Shown here piece by piece: positions 17,941 through 27,651 of a stretch of 64,000 nucleotides of DNA (position 1 is the first letter of the stretch; each line of letters opens with the position of its first letter). The notes under the pieces were generated by a model, which saw nothing but the letters and a program-made list of their open reading frames with translations, searched no databases and was not told the origin of the DNA. Made by a program: the position numbers and the translations under genes. The DNA is taken from positions 178,846 through 242,845 of the forward strand of contig DYMN01000001.1 in the NCBI GenBank assembly GCA_020740485.1. Direction: 5' to 3'. The DNA comes from Polaribacter sp. GTDB taxonomy: Bacteria; Bacteroidota; Bacteroidia; Flavobacteriales; Flavobacteriaceae.

Positions 17941-19215
17941 TTATTTTTTAGCTCTGTGATAGAATTTTCTCTTTTTATTAGGTCTGTTTTCTCCGTTTTC
18001 GGGAGATTTTACCGTAATCTTAGTGTGTTTAGCATTAACTATTATTTCTTTTTTAACTACAACCGGACCTTTTTCAATGGGTTCGTGTAAGGAAATGTCA
18101 GGTAATCTTTCTACGTCAATTTTCTTTTTGATCAGTTGTTCTATATCTCTTAAATATTTTTTTTCTTCCGCATCGCAAAATGAAATTGAAGTGCCTTTGG
18201 CACCGGCTCTTCCGGTTCTTCCTATGCGATGCACATAGGTTTCAGGAATATTAGGCAATTCAAAATTGATGACATACTCTAAATTATCTACATCAATGCC
18301 ACGAGAAGCGATATCAGTAGCGACTAATACACGCATTTTTAGGGCTTTAAAGTCATTCAACGCATTTTGACGTGCGTTTTGCCCTTTGTTGCCATGAATC
18401 GCTGCCGATTTGATGTTGTTTTTTATCAACACCTTTACTACTTTGTCCGCACCGTGCTTGGTACGCGTAAAGACAAGTACCGATTTGATGTTGGTGTTTT
18501 CCAATAGCGCTAACAAGAGTTTAAGTTTGTCTTCTTTCGTTACATAATATAATTTTTGATTGATGAGTTCTACCGTAGTTGAAGGTGGAGTAACGGTTAC
18601 ATATTCAGGATTATGTAATATTTTTTCCGATAATTTAACGATATCACTGGGCATGGTTGCTGAGAAAAAGAGTGATTGTCTCTTTTCCGGCAACACTTTC
18701 AAAATCTTTTTGATATCGTGTATAAAGCCCATATCAAGCATACGGTCTGCCTCGTCTAAGACAAACATTTCTATAGCATCGAGCTTTATAAATCCTTGTT
18801 GCATCAAATCTAAAAGTCTGCCGGGTGTGGCTATTAATACGTCTACTCCGTTTTGCAATGCGGTGGTTTGCGAGTTTTGTCCCACACCCCCAAAAATAAC
18901 AGTATGTTTTATTGTGGTGTACTTACCGTAAGCATGAAAACTTTCTCCAATTTGAATGGCTAATTCACGTGTGGGAGTAATGATAAGGGCTTTTATTCGT
19001 CTGTTTTTACTTGCATTATTCTGGTGTAATAATTGTAAAATGGGAATAGCAAAAGCAGCTGTTTTACCTGTGCCTGTCTGCGCACAACCCAACAAATCTC
19101 TTTTTTGAATAACAATGGGAATGGATTGTTCTTGAATAGGAGTAGGGTGTTCATAACCTTCTTCTGCAACAGCTTTGAGAATAGGATTTATTAAATTTAA
19201 ATTTGAAAATGTCAT
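17941..19215 (-). CDS. DEAD-box RNA helicase, RhlE type
   Basis: A 424-aa ATP-dependent RNA helicase. The motifs in order are a Q motif (HPTPIQEQSIP), motif I AQTGTGKTAAF, Ia PTRELAIQ, GG, TPGRLLD, II DEAD, III SAT, then domain 2 with VLVATDIASRGIDV and HRIGRTGRAGAKG. The basic C-terminal tail ending RPNKKRKFYHRAKK is typical of RhlE-like enzymes that act on rRNA or structured mRNA. It is convergent with the lipoprotein gene, with no obvious terminator in the 64-bp gap. Confidence 0.92.
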   Translation of the reverse strand: MTFSNLNLINPILKAVAEEGYEHPTPIQEQSIPIVIQKRDLLGCAQTGTGKTAAFAIPILQLLHQNNASKNRRIKALIITPTRELAIQIGESFHAYGKYTTIKHTVIFGGVGQNSQTTALQNGVDVLIATPGRLLDLMQQGFIKLDAIEMFVLDEADRMLDMGFIHDIKKILKVLPEKRQSLFFSATMPSDIVKLSEKILHNPEYVTVTPPSTTVELINQKLYYVTKEDKLKLLLALLENTNIKSVLVFTRTKHGADKVVKVLIKNNIKSAAIHGNKGQNARQNALNDFKALKMRVLVATDIASRGIDVDNLEYVINFELPNIPETYVHRIGRTGRAGAKGTSISFCDAEEKKYLRDIEQLIKKKIDVERLPDISLHEPIEKGPVVVKKEIIVNAKHTKITVKSPENGENRPNKKRKFYHRAKK

Positions 19216-19614
19216 GAATAGAATGTTGAATGTTGGAAGATTGATAAATGGGATTATGTGTTGCGTGTTAGATTTTAAATTAGTCTATCACCAACATATC
19301 CAAATCTCACTTTTAAAAGGATTGAAATAATGGTTAAATTCTTTGTCATCAATTTGCAATATTACGACTTTTAATTGGATTAAGTATGAAATCAGTGTTT
19401 TCGTTAAATGGGCAGAAAACTTTTAATTCTAAGATTTTAAAAATATAAACACTTTATTTAACTTAATATTTTGGAAATATTAACAAAATTTAAATCCTAT
19501 TATAATTGATTGTCTATAAATTTGTATCTCTTAACTATCCAACTTTGAAATCAAGTATTTTGAATTCATGTTATTGGTTTAGTAATAAAACTATACTAAC
19601 TTAATTTATCAAAA
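19216..19614. other. Divergent intergenic region
   Basis: About 400 bp of AT-rich sequence between the helicase (minus) and the flavoprotein gene (plus). The only feature I can support is a TAAATTTG box at 19517-19524 for the plus-strand gene. No tRNA, hairpin or small coding frame stands out. Confidence 0.4.
19517..19524 (+). promoter_or_regulatory. -7 box of the SQR-like flavoprotein gene
   Basis: TAAATTTG, exact TAnnTTTG match, about 90 nt upstream of the ATG at 19615. Confidence 0.45.
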
Positions 19615-20889
19615 ATGAAAAAACCAAAAATTTTAATATTAGGGAGTAATTTTGCAGGATTACAAGTTGCTCGTCATCTTAGAGATCACGTAAAAGAGAA
19701 AGATGCTGAGATTACAGTGGTAGATAGAAGAAATTATCTGCTTTTTATCCCAAATATACCCTTAGAAATATTTGAAGACCGAGATCCGGACAAAACTCAA
19801 TTGTTGCCTTTAATTCCTATATACGAAAAAGATGGAACTAAGTTTATTCAAGCAGAAGTTACTAAAATAGATGTAGATAAAAAACAGGTGGAAGTAATTC
19901 CTAATGAAAGACCAGGTTCTGCAATTGAAACTTTGTCTTATGATTATCTTGTAGTTGCAGTGGGTAATAAACTTGCTTTTGACAAAATAGAAGGATTTAG
20001 CAAATTTGGACATTCTGTAACGGATACATATCAGGCCAATAAATTGCATAAATATTTAGTCGAAGAGTATAAAGGCGGTAAAATAGTGATTGGTTCAGCA
20101 AGGTTTAATCAAGGGTCAAAAGGCAGGTTAGATTTTATACCTACTGCTTTAGCGGCTTGCGAAGGTCCTCCGGTAGAATTAGCTTTGTCTTTAGCACATT
20201 GGTTAGAAAAGCATGGAAAAGGAAGTGCAAAGAATATTACGATCTTCACACCGGCTGAATTAATAGCAGAAGATGCAGGGGAAAATAATGTTCATAAATT
20301 ATTGGAAATCGCTTCCGGAATGGGCTTTAGTTATGTAAATAAAACAGAAGACATTACAAGATTGACTGCTGAAGGCATTGAATTTGCCAATGGAACTAAA
20401 TTAGAAGCAGAACTAAAAATCGTTTTACCGGATTGGGAAGCCCATAGTTTCTTGCGTAATTTACCTATTACGGACGAAAAAGGTTTTGTGATTACAGATG
20501 AATATTTGAAAAATCCTGATTATCCTGAAGTATATGCTTGTGGTGATGCAGCATCGGCTACTGTTCCTAAAATTGGATCTATTGGTCATTATCAATCCTA
20601 TATTGTAGCTAATCAAATAGCAAAAGATTTAGGATTTATGAATGCTGAAGAAGCGGATAAAGAAAAATATCGCCCGGAGGTAATTTGTTATGGTGATATG
20701 GGTGGTGGTAAGGCTTTCTATATTCATGCCAATACATGGTATACCTATGGTGGTAAAACAGAAATTCTAAATATGGGAAGAAGCTATTATGATATGAAAG
20801 TTCAATTCAGACATGCCTATTTTATGGCTGGTGGTAAGTTGCCTTATTCTATGTGGAAATTCGGTACTTGGTTAGGAGATGAGATATAA
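19615..20889 (+). CDS. FAD-dependent oxidoreductase, probable sulfide:quinone reductase
   Basis: A 424-aa two-dinucleotide-fold flavoprotein. The FAD site begins KILILGSNFAGLQVA and the second FAD motif is VYACGDAA (307-313). Two Cys sit where SQR enzymes keep their redox pair: C182 in ACEGPPVE (the CxGPxxE pattern) and C358 in VICYGDMGGG. The third Cys of classical SQR is not obvious. The C-terminus is an amphipathic membrane-binding type (YSMWKFGTWLG). The likely role is oxidation of sulfide with electrons passed to the quinone pool. NDH-2 or another quinone-linked flavoprotein is the alternative. The lipoprotein msrB follows by 38 nt on the same strand. Confidence 0.75.
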   Translation: MKKPKILILGSNFAGLQVARHLRDHVKEKDAEITVVDRRNYLLFIPNIPLEIFEDRDPDKTQLLPLIPIYEKDGTKFIQAEVTKIDVDKKQVEVIPNERPGSAIETLSYDYLVVAVGNKLAFDKIEGFSKFGHSVTDTYQANKLHKYLVEEYKGGKIVIGSARFNQGSKGRLDFIPTALAACEGPPVELALSLAHWLEKHGKGSAKNITIFTPAELIAEDAGENNVHKLLEIASGMGFSYVNKTEDITRLTAEGIEFANGTKLEAELKIVLPDWEAHSFLRNLPITDEKGFVITDEYLKNPDYPEVYACGDAASATVPKIGSIGHYQSYIVANQIAKDLGFMNAEEADKEKYRPEVICYGDMGGGKAFYIHANTWYTYGGKTEILNMGRSYYDMKVQFRHAYFMAGGKLPYSMWKFGTWLGDEI

Positions 20890-20927
20890 TAAATAATTAA
20901 TATCAAAAGTTAAAAAAAATATATTAA

Positions 20928-21422
20928 ATGCTTAAAATACAGATAACCATTTTATTATCACTATTCCTGATTTCTTGTAAATCACAAACTAATTCAGAAA
21001 TTATCAATCAAACCTCTCACAATTCAATGGAACCAAAAATCATTAAAACCGATGCCGAATGGAAAACGGAATTAACCCCTGAACAATTTCAAATTTTAAG
21101 AGAAAAAGGGACTGAATATCCTGGAACTGGTGCCTATTATCTGAACTTTGACAAAGGAACTTATGTTTGTGCGGCGTGTGGTACACCCTTGTTTAAATCG
21201 GATAACAAATTTGAGTCGAGTTGTGGCTGGCCATCTTTTGATGATGCTATTCCGGGAAAGGTGGAATACAAAAAAGACACATCCCATGGCATGATTCGTA
21301 CAGAAATTCTCTGCGCTACTTGTGGCGGACATTTGGGACATATTTTTGACGACGGACCACAAGAAACTACCGGTAAACGCTATTGTGTTAATTCGCTTTC
21401 ACTTGATTTTGAGAAAGAGTAA
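20928..21422 (+). CDS. msrB: Lipoprotein peptide-methionine (R)-S-oxide reductase
   Basis: Reduces methionine-R-sulfoxide in proteins. The 164-aa protein starts with a lipoprotein signal (lipobox LISC, C17), so it works in the cell envelope. The Zn site is two CxxC pairs (C81/C84 and C129/C132). The catalytic Cys is C153 in RYCVNSLSL, and a possible resolving Cys is C99 in SSCGWPSF. It lies 38 nt after the SQR-like gene, and its stop overlaps the next start (TAATG at 21420-21424), so DUF1853 translation is probably coupled to it. Confidence 0.94.
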   Translation: MLKIQITILLSLFLISCKSQTNSEIINQTSHNSMEPKIIKTDAEWKTELTPEQFQILREKGTEYPGTGAYYLNFDKGTYVCAACGTPLFKSDNKFESSCGWPSFDDAIPGKVEYKKDTSHGMIRTEILCATCGGHLGHIFDDGPQETTGKRYCVNSLSLDFEKE

Positions 21423-22276
21423 TGCATGGGCAACCTTCTTTTTTGAAACATTCGGATGAAAATTTAAGACTTTTTCTCCAATTACAGGGTTTTATGCAAA
21501 ACACCTATTTGGATTTTGCAAGCGAATTTATTGAGCTAAAAACCTTTAATTTACCGGAATTAAGCATAAATAAAAAAGATGTTGAAAGTTTAAAATTGCC
21601 CAATTATTTACGACTGGGGAATCGATTAGAAAGATTCTTTTCATTTATCATTCAGCAATCAAATGAATATGAGCTCATAGCTGAAAATTTGCAAATTATA
21701 GAAGATAAAATCACACTGGGTGAATTGGATTTTATAGTAAAAGATTTAAAATCCAATCAAAACCTTCACGTGGAATTGGGTGGAAAACTCTATTTGTATT
21801 TTCCTGAAAATGTAAAGGACGAAGATCAATGGATGGGTCCTAATAAGATGGACTCATTGCATCGTAAACTAAAAACATTGAAAGAAAAGCAATTTCCGTT
21901 ATTGTATTATCCTAAAACTATAGAAATATTGCATAATAAAGGTATTTCTGTAGCTCAAATAGAACAAAAAGTGTGTTTTAAGGTTAGGATGTTTCTTCCA
22001 AAAAATTGCAACAAAATTCCAAGTTACGTTAAAAAGGAAAATATTTTTGGGTATTATATTAGCTTTCAAGAGTTTTTAAATCCGGATTTTAGAAACCATC
22101 TATATTTTATGCCGGAAAAACAAGATTGGATCGTTGAACCTAAAAATGGTGAAGTTTGGTTTTCTTATGATGAAATACTTCCCCAAGTGATGGAAATGCA
22201 CAAGCAAAACCAAAGCCCTATGCTATGGGTTCATAAAGGAGAAACCATCGAAACATTTTTTGTGCTATTTTGGTAA
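21422..22276 (+). CDS. DUF1853 family protein (PD-(D/E)xK-like fold)
   Basis: A 284-aa protein of the DUF1853 family. The centre carries LGELDFIV (99-106) followed by LHVELGGKLYL (115-125), a D-x(n)-E-x3-K layout like PD-(D/E)xK nuclease folds, here D103, E118 and K122. Further family segments are KMDSLHRKLKTLKEKQFPLL and MLWVHKGE. The biochemical role of the family is not known to me. Its start overlaps the msrB stop by one base. Its 3' end overlaps the convergent PHP phosphatase gene by 12 bp. It has no signal peptide, so it is cytoplasmic unlike its lipoprotein neighbour. Confidence 0.8.
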   Translation: MHGQPSFLKHSDENLRLFLQLQGFMQNTYLDFASEFIELKTFNLPELSINKKDVESLKLPNYLRLGNRLERFFSFIIQQSNEYELIAENLQIIEDKITLGELDFIVKDLKSNQNLHVELGGKLYLYFPENVKDEDQWMGPNKMDSLHRKLKTLKEKQFPLLYYPKTIEILHNKGISVAQIEQKVCFKVRMFLPKNCNKIPSYVKKENIFGYYISFQEFLNPDFRNHLYFMPEKQDWIVEPKNGEVWFSYDEILPQVMEMHKQNQSPMLWVHKGETIETFFVLFW

Positions 22277-23092
22277 TGGGAATTCGGAAATAATCGGATA
22301 TTTTATAGCTGCCAATCGATTTGAGATGTTATCAAACCCGGAAATCAGATGTTCCGGATGGTGCGCGTCACTGGAGAGAATAATAGGAATATTCATTTCT
22401 TTTGCTTTTTCTAAAATCCAAAAACTCGGATAAGGGTCTTGTAGTTCGTTAGCAAACATTCCTTTCGTATTTACTTCCATAATAACTCTTTTTTGGCTGA
22501 TGAGCTTGAGTGTTTCATCAATCTCATCTTGATACCATTGCTCATTTTCTTCAAATAGCGTTTCTTGCTTGTTGATGATTTTGATTCTATCTATATGCCC
22601 AATGATGTCAGGAGTGAAATGTTGAATCATTTCTCTTATGTTTTTGTAATATTCTTCTACCAACTTCATTACATTTCCTTTGAAAATCTCGTGTAAGCCA
22701 CGATGCAATTCGCTTCCTAATAATTCAAAACCCCATAATTCACCATGGGCTAAACCACCTAAATAGTGAACAGAACCAATTGTATAATCTAATTTATTTA
22801 ATTGCAAAAAATCGCTTTTAGGATTTACAACATCAGGGATATAATCTATTTCTAATGAAGTCAATATGCGGATATTATCTTTGTATTTAGCATTTAATTC
22901 GTTTAATGTTTCGTAGTAATTAGATAATTTTTCATAAGGCATATTCCATTTTTTGCCATAGATTGGAATAGGAGCGTGGTCGGAAAAGCCGAGGCTGTGT
23001 AATTTTTGTTCAATAGCTTTTTCAATATAAACATCAGGAAATGTTATGCCATCACTAAAATTAGTGTGGGTATGATAATTAGCATATTGCAT
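22265..23092 (-). CDS. PHP-domain histidinol-phosphatase-like phosphoesterase
   Basis: A 275-aa PHP-superfamily metal-dependent phosphoesterase. The N-terminal metal motif is YHTHTNFSDG. Further ligands are in LGFSDHAPI, SLEIDYIP, IGSVHYLGG, IIGHIDRIKI and the C-terminal ILSSDAHHPEHLI. This is the HisK-type (DRTGG-less) histidinol-phosphate phosphatase architecture, but other his genes are absent, so a different phosphoester substrate is possible. Its start shares a base with the stop of the LysM gene upstream (TAATG on minus), implying translational coupling. Confidence 0.85.
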   Translation of the reverse strand: MQYANYHTHTNFSDGITFPDVYIEKAIEQKLHSLGFSDHAPIPIYGKKWNMPYEKLSNYYETLNELNAKYKDNIRILTSLEIDYIPDVVNPKSDFLQLNKLDYTIGSVHYLGGLAHGELWGFELLGSELHRGLHEIFKGNVMKLVEEYYKNIREMIQHFTPDIIGHIDRIKIINKQETLFEENEQWYQDEIDETLKLISQKRVIMEVNTKGMFANELQDPYPSFWILEKAKEMNIPIILSSDAHHPEHLISGFDNISNRLAAIKYPIISEFPLPK

Positions 23093-25179
23093 TATTCTTC
23101 AATAATTTCAAAACTAAAATTAGGTTTAAATTGGATCACAAAAAAACCTTCATTTTTCAAATCATCATTTTTCGAGTTCCTATAGTCATAAACTCTGCTA
23201 AAACGAATCGTTTTTACTTTTTCAAGGTCTTTTATTAGGTTACCTGATTCGTAACGCAAAACAGCATCCATCGTTAAGTCATAACCCGTAAAAGCATATT
23301 CACTGGGCATTGCAAAATTTTTCTCTTTGTAAAAAGTTTGAAATTTTTTAATTTCAGGGTTTTGAAAATCTGCAAATTGGGGAGATATAAACGTCCAATT
23401 TAGCTTAGCTAAATTACTGTAATTAGGTTGCCATTTTTTTTCAAATAGATCATTGGTAAATAATTTTGTATTATTAATCTTAGCATTTGCGTATGCATTG
23501 ACTACATCTGCATTTAAAGCGCTATTATCGCTTAATAATATGACCCAAGTGTTTTGCTCTTCATTTAATAAAGAGATTAAATCAGGAATATTAACATTTA
23601 TAATTGAATTATCTTTTGTGCTTTTAATAGCTTCTATCTTATTGTATTGAATTTTTTTTTCATTGAAAAAAGCTTCAATTTCTTTAGCGTCAGTAAGGTT
23701 TTTGTCTGTAAAATCGCTAATTAAAACAATTTTTTCACCGGAATGTTTTTTGGATAGATATTTAGCTAATGTAGCTCCGGAAATGCTTTCGTCATTCCCC
23801 GATTTGATTAAATTTGGAGCAGTAATAGAATCTTGTTTTTTTGAATAAAATGGAAGAAAAACAGGAACATCCGGTAGATTTTTAGCTATAAGAAGCGAAT
23901 TATCTATAAAAAAGTCACCAATAATAATGTCAGACGATGCAACATCATTCTGTTTAACTAATTTATTGATAGTCTGTTTGTTATTTTTAGTATCATAGAC
24001 GTGAGCAACGACCCTTATTCCTTTTCCTGCTAATTCTTCTAAAGCAATTTGGGCACCGAGATAAAAATCTGCATTAATCGTTTTTAATTTGCTTTTTTTA
24101 AAGGAAACAACAGAATCACTCATAATGGGTAACAAGTAGCTCAGTTTAATCTCATCGCTTTTGGGTTTGCCAACAAATTCAGAATTTGTTTTATTTTTAG
24201 TTTCTTCCCCTTTATTGATTGGTTTAATGAATAGGGTAGTTCCTAATTTTAAACCATCATTTAAGTCAGGATTGTTTAGAAGTAAATATTCTTCTGTAAC
24301 GTCATATTTATTACAAAGATTATAGAGTGTGTCGCCTTTTTCAACTACATGGGTGACGAATTTATCTTTTTTTTTACCGGGAATTTTAAGTAACATTCCA
24401 GGTCTTAACATCTTGACAGCTTCAGGATTTAATTTTTCAATTTCTTCTTGAGTAGTTGAATAAATAACAGCAATTTTAAATAAGCCTTCCCCTTCCTTTA
24501 CTACATGATAAATAAAATCAGGAGATTGTTCTTGTTTATAGGTTTCTTTGACTTCTTCGTTTAATTGTTTATCAGTAATAGGTACCCAAATATGTTCACC
24601 TTCTTTCAATTCATCTCCTTGTAATTCAGGGTTTAACTGATTGAGTTTTTCAACCGTAATATGGTACAAAGTGGCAATTTTCCATTTGGTGTCCCCTTTT
24701 TTAATTTGATAAAATTCAGCTTTTTTTTCTGATGGTTTAACCATAAACTCACTTTGCGACGGAATTCTCAACTTTTGTCCCGGTTGTAATGTGTCGTCTT
24801 TTAAATTGTTAGCTTCTTTAATGGATTCAATAGTAACATTGAATTTTTTCGCAATAAAAAATAAGGTATTACCTGATTCTACAATGTAATATTTGACAGT
24901 CGAATTACTAATAATTTCGTTTTTTTCTGGTGTTTTTTTGGAATTATTCTTGCTGATATTATTAGGGACAACCAATGTTGTATTGATCAAAAGTTCGTCT
25001 TCATCAATATCAGGATTAAGGTTTTTCAATTCCTTAACTTTACAATCATAAATTTTTGAAATACTTTTTAGTGTTTCTCCTTCTTTTACGACATGAGTTG
25101 TATACTTTCGTGCATCTTGTGCGAAAAGCGCTGCGTTGATAAAGAGCGTTAAGGTAAATACAAAAAATAATTTATTCAT
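23092..25179 (-). CDS. Exported protein with five LysM domains and a PBP1-like domain
   Basis: A 695-aa envelope protein. The signal peptide is MNKLFFVFTLTLFINAALFAQ. Five LysM peptidoglycan-binding modules follow at about 26-73, 96-142, 155-201, 222-268 and 274-320, each beginning with a V/I-K/E-x-G-D/E/N-T-L-like strand. The C-terminal ~350 residues resemble a type 1 periplasmic binding protein of the LppC/LpoA or amino-acid-receptor class (LPIMSDSV, DFYLGAQIALEEL, FTGYDLTMDAVLRY). It probably binds cell wall and serves peptidoglycan synthesis or sensing. The start is set by a TATTTTTG box at 25202-25209, which overlaps the longer frame. The PHP gene is coupled downstream. Confidence 0.85.
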   Translation of the reverse strand: MNKLFFVFTLTLFINAALFAQDARKYTTHVVKEGETLKSISKIYDCKVKELKNLNPDIDEDELLINTTLVVPNNISKNNSKKTPEKNEIISNSTVKYYIVESGNTLFFIAKKFNVTIESIKEANNLKDDTLQPGQKLRIPSQSEFMVKPSEKKAEFYQIKKGDTKWKIATLYHITVEKLNQLNPELQGDELKEGEHIWVPITDKQLNEEVKETYKQEQSPDFIYHVVKEGEGLFKIAVIYSTTQEEIEKLNPEAVKMLRPGMLLKIPGKKKDKFVTHVVEKGDTLYNLCNKYDVTEEYLLLNNPDLNDGLKLGTTLFIKPINKGEETKNKTNSEFVGKPKSDEIKLSYLLPIMSDSVVSFKKSKLKTINADFYLGAQIALEELAGKGIRVVAHVYDTKNNKQTINKLVKQNDVASSDIIIGDFFIDNSLLIAKNLPDVPVFLPFYSKKQDSITAPNLIKSGNDESISGATLAKYLSKKHSGEKIVLISDFTDKNLTDAKEIEAFFNEKKIQYNKIEAIKSTKDNSIINVNIPDLISLLNEEQNTWVILLSDNSALNADVVNAYANAKINNTKLFTNDLFEKKWQPNYSNLAKLNWTFISPQFADFQNPEIKKFQTFYKEKNFAMPSEYAFTGYDLTMDAVLRYESGNLIKDLEKVKTIRFSRVYDYRNSKNDDLKNEGFFVIQFKPNFSFEIIEE

Positions 25180-25201
25180 TTTTTTATGAAATTTTGTGGG
25201 A

Positions 25202-25209
25202 CAAAAATA
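25202..25209 (-). promoter_or_regulatory. -7 box of the LysM gene
   Basis: TATTTTTG on minus, exact TAnnTTTG match, 22 nt upstream of the ATG at 25179. It rules out the in-frame ATG at 25224 for this transcript. Confidence 0.55.
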
Positions 25210-25263
25210 TACTTTTTTTGACATATCAATACGTTTTCGAATTTATATAATGTTAGGAAAAAA

Positions 25264-26790
25264 TTATTCCCATTCAATGGTGGCAGGTGGTTTTGAGCTG
25301 ATATCATAGACCACTCTGTTGATTCCTTTAACATTATTAATAATATGATTTGAGACTTCTTGCAAAAATTGATGTGGTAATTCCACCCAATCAGCCGTCA
25401 TTCCATCTGTAGATTGCACAGCTCTTAGTGCAACTACATATTCATAAGTTCGTTCATCACCCATTACACCTACGGTTCTGATGGGAAGAAGCATTACACC
25501 TGCTTGCCAAATTTGATGGTATAAATCCCATTTTTTAAGTAGTTGAATAAAAATATCGTCTGCTTTTTGTAACATTAGAACTTTTTCTTCGGTAACTTCT
25601 CCTAAAACTCTGATTCCCAGACCTGGTCCGGGAAATGGATGTTTATGAATTAAACTATCATTAATACCCAGCGTTTTCCCTATTATTCTCACTTCGTCTT
25701 TAAACAACATGCGCAAAGGCTCTACAATTTTCAATTTCATTTTCTCAGGTAATCCACCAACATTATGATGTGATTTTATGGTTTGGGTAGGACCATCAAA
25801 CGAAGCGGATTCTACTACGTCAGAGTAGATCGTCCCTTGTGCTAACCACTTAACATCTTGAATTTTATGTGCTTCTTCGTCAAAAACGTTTATAAATTCT
25901 CTACCGATGATTTTGCGCTTTGCTTCAGGTTCCTCCACGCCTTTTAATGCATCTAAAAAGCGTTTTGACGCATCAACACCGTAGACTTGCAAACCCATTC
26001 CTTCATATTGTTTCAAAACTGTTTCAAATTCATTGAGTCGGAGTAAGCCATTATTGACAAAAATACAATGCAGATTATTTCCAATAGCTTTTTGCAATAA
26101 TACAGCAGCTACCGTTGAGTCAGAACCGCCGGAAAGTCCTAAAACAACTTTGTCGTTTCCTAATTTTTTTTTTAATTCGGTAACAATCTCTTCAACCTGT
26201 GCTTTAGGGGTCCAATCTTTTTCTACTTTAGCTATATTTTCTAAAAAATTATTTAATAATTGTTTTCCATCCGTACTGTGGTATACTTCAGGATGAAATT
26301 GGATGGCATAAGTGTCTTCCCCTTTTATTTTATAGGCAGCATTTTCAACGGTTTCAGTGCTGGCAATTCTCTCATAGTGAGAAGGTAAGGTCATAATAGT
26401 ATCACCATGACTCATCCAAACTTGAGAACCTGAATTAATATTTGTAAAGAGAGCATTATCAGTAATATGGGTAAGATGAGCTCTTCCATATTCTCTTATT
26501 TTAGAAGGTTCAACACTTCCGCCTCCGACATTGGCAAGGTATTGGGCACCATAACAAACTCCTAATACTGGAAAAATTCCTTTAAATTTTTCGATGGGTA
26601 TTTTAGGGGCTTGCTCATTATAAACAGAATAAGGGCTACCTGATAAGATAATGGCTTTATAAGGAGTTACATCATCGGGAAATTTATGATAGGGAATTAT
26701 TTCAGAATACACATTGAGTTCTCTAACTTTTCGAGCGATAAGTTGAGTGTATTGCGAACCGAAATCGATGATTAAAACCTTTTGGTGCAT
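25264..26790 (-). CDS. guaA: GMP synthase (glutamine-hydrolysing)
   Basis: Converts XMP to GMP using ATP and glutamine. The 508-aa protein has a class I glutamine amidotransferase domain (nucleophile Cys in [10 protein letters not shown], His/Glu in QFHPEVYHS), an ATP pyrophosphatase domain with PP-loop [12 protein letters not shown], and the C-terminal dimerisation domain ending KPPATIEWE. It starts 3 nt after the stop of the GIN-domain gene, so both are probably one transcript. Confidence 0.97.
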   Translation of the reverse strand: MHQKVLIIDFGSQYTQLIARKVRELNVYSEIIPYHKFPDDVTPYKAIILSGSPYSVYNEQAPKIPIEKFKGIFPVLGVCYGAQYLANVGGGSVEPSKIREYGRAHLTHITDNALFTNINSGSQVWMSHGDTIMTLPSHYERIASTETVENAAYKIKGEDTYAIQFHPEVYHSTDGKQLLNNFLENIAKVEKDWTPKAQVEEIVTELKKKLGNDKVVLGLSGGSDSTVAAVLLQKAIGNNLHCIFVNNGLLRLNEFETVLKQYEGMGLQVYGVDASKRFLDALKGVEEPEAKRKIIGREFINVFDEEAHKIQDVKWLAQGTIYSDVVESASFDGPTQTIKSHHNVGGLPEKMKLKIVEPLRMLFKDEVRIIGKTLGINDSLIHKHPFPGPGLGIRVLGEVTEEKVLMLQKADDIFIQLLKKWDLYHQIWQAGVMLLPIRTVGVMGDERTYEYVVALRAVQSTDGMTADWVELPHQFLQEVSNHIINNVKGINRVVYDISSKPPATIEWE

Positions 26791-26793
26791 AAT

Positions 26794-27618
26794 TTATTTT
26801 TTAAACAAAACCGCTTTGTCAGCAAACTTCTTGATAACGATTTGTGGATTGTCATAAATATAAATTTCAGCATCGTTTTCTGCCGAAATTTCTAAGTTTT
26901 TTGATGCATTTACACTAACATCTGTTTTTTCGTTGGCTGATAGAATGATATTATCTGCTAATAAATCTTTCCCGTTGAATTTGCTATTTCCTTGTATTAC
27001 GGTGTTAATATCTTTACAATTTCCAACTAATTTCACACTGCCGGAATGGCTTATTTTACAGCTTAATGAATCAGTTTTCAAAATTAAATTCATCTTTGAA
27101 TTATCTTCGGAAGTGAGAATTGTACTTTCTTCCGAATTGAGATTTAATTCTAAGGTACTACTACCCGAAGTTGTAATTTCTGATTTTAAGGTTTTTATAT
27201 TTAATACTTGTTGAGATTTATCAAACAAATTCAGCACAACCCATTCTAATCGGATTTCAGCGTCTGTGCTCACTTTAGATTTGTCGCGTGTTTCTATCGT
27301 TAAGTTTGAGTTTTCTTGTACTTTTACATATACATTCAAAGCTTTGCTTGTGGCAATAGGTTGCGAGATGTAAATTTCTAAAACCCCATCGGTAACAGTG
27401 GTATTAACTACCTCTTGCAAATTTTCGTCAGTTTCAACATTTACTTCGGTTTCAGTTCCTCCTATGAGAAATACTTTAATATCGTCTTTTACAACGATTT
27501 TATTGAAATATTCTAGTTCTCTTTCTTGAATAGATATTACTTTATTTCCTTTTAATTTGGTTTGTCCAAAGGACGCTATTGTTATGAATAACAATAAAAG
27601 CATTAAAAATTTTTTCAT
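26794..27618 (-). CDS. Exported GIN-domain (DUF2807) protein
   Basis: A 274-aa protein with a signal peptide (MKKFLMLLLLFITIASFGQ) followed by a repetitive beta-rich body that fits the putative auto-transporter adhesin head GIN family. Typical pieces are FNKIVVKDDIKVFLIGG and repeated N/S/D-rich strands (TSGSSTLELNL, ISHSGSVKLVG, ISAENDAEIYIY), a right-handed beta-helix-like pattern. Its function is unknown; location in the periplasm or outer surface is inferred. It sits 3 nt upstream of guaA and 33 nt downstream of yebC. Confidence 0.8.
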   Translation of the reverse strand: MKKFLMLLLLFITIASFGQTKLKGNKVISIQERELEYFNKIVVKDDIKVFLIGGTETEVNVETDENLQEVVNTTVTDGVLEIYISQPIATSKALNVYVKVQENSNLTIETRDKSKVSTDAEIRLEWVVLNLFDKSQQVLNIKTLKSEITTSGSSTLELNLNSEESTILTSEDNSKMNLILKTDSLSCKISHSGSVKLVGNCKDINTVIQGNSKFNGKDLLADNIILSANEKTDVSVNASKNLEISAENDAEIYIYDNPQIVIKKFADKAVLFKK

Positions 27619-27651
27619 TTTTTTGAGTTATTAAATTAGTATTTTCAAAAA

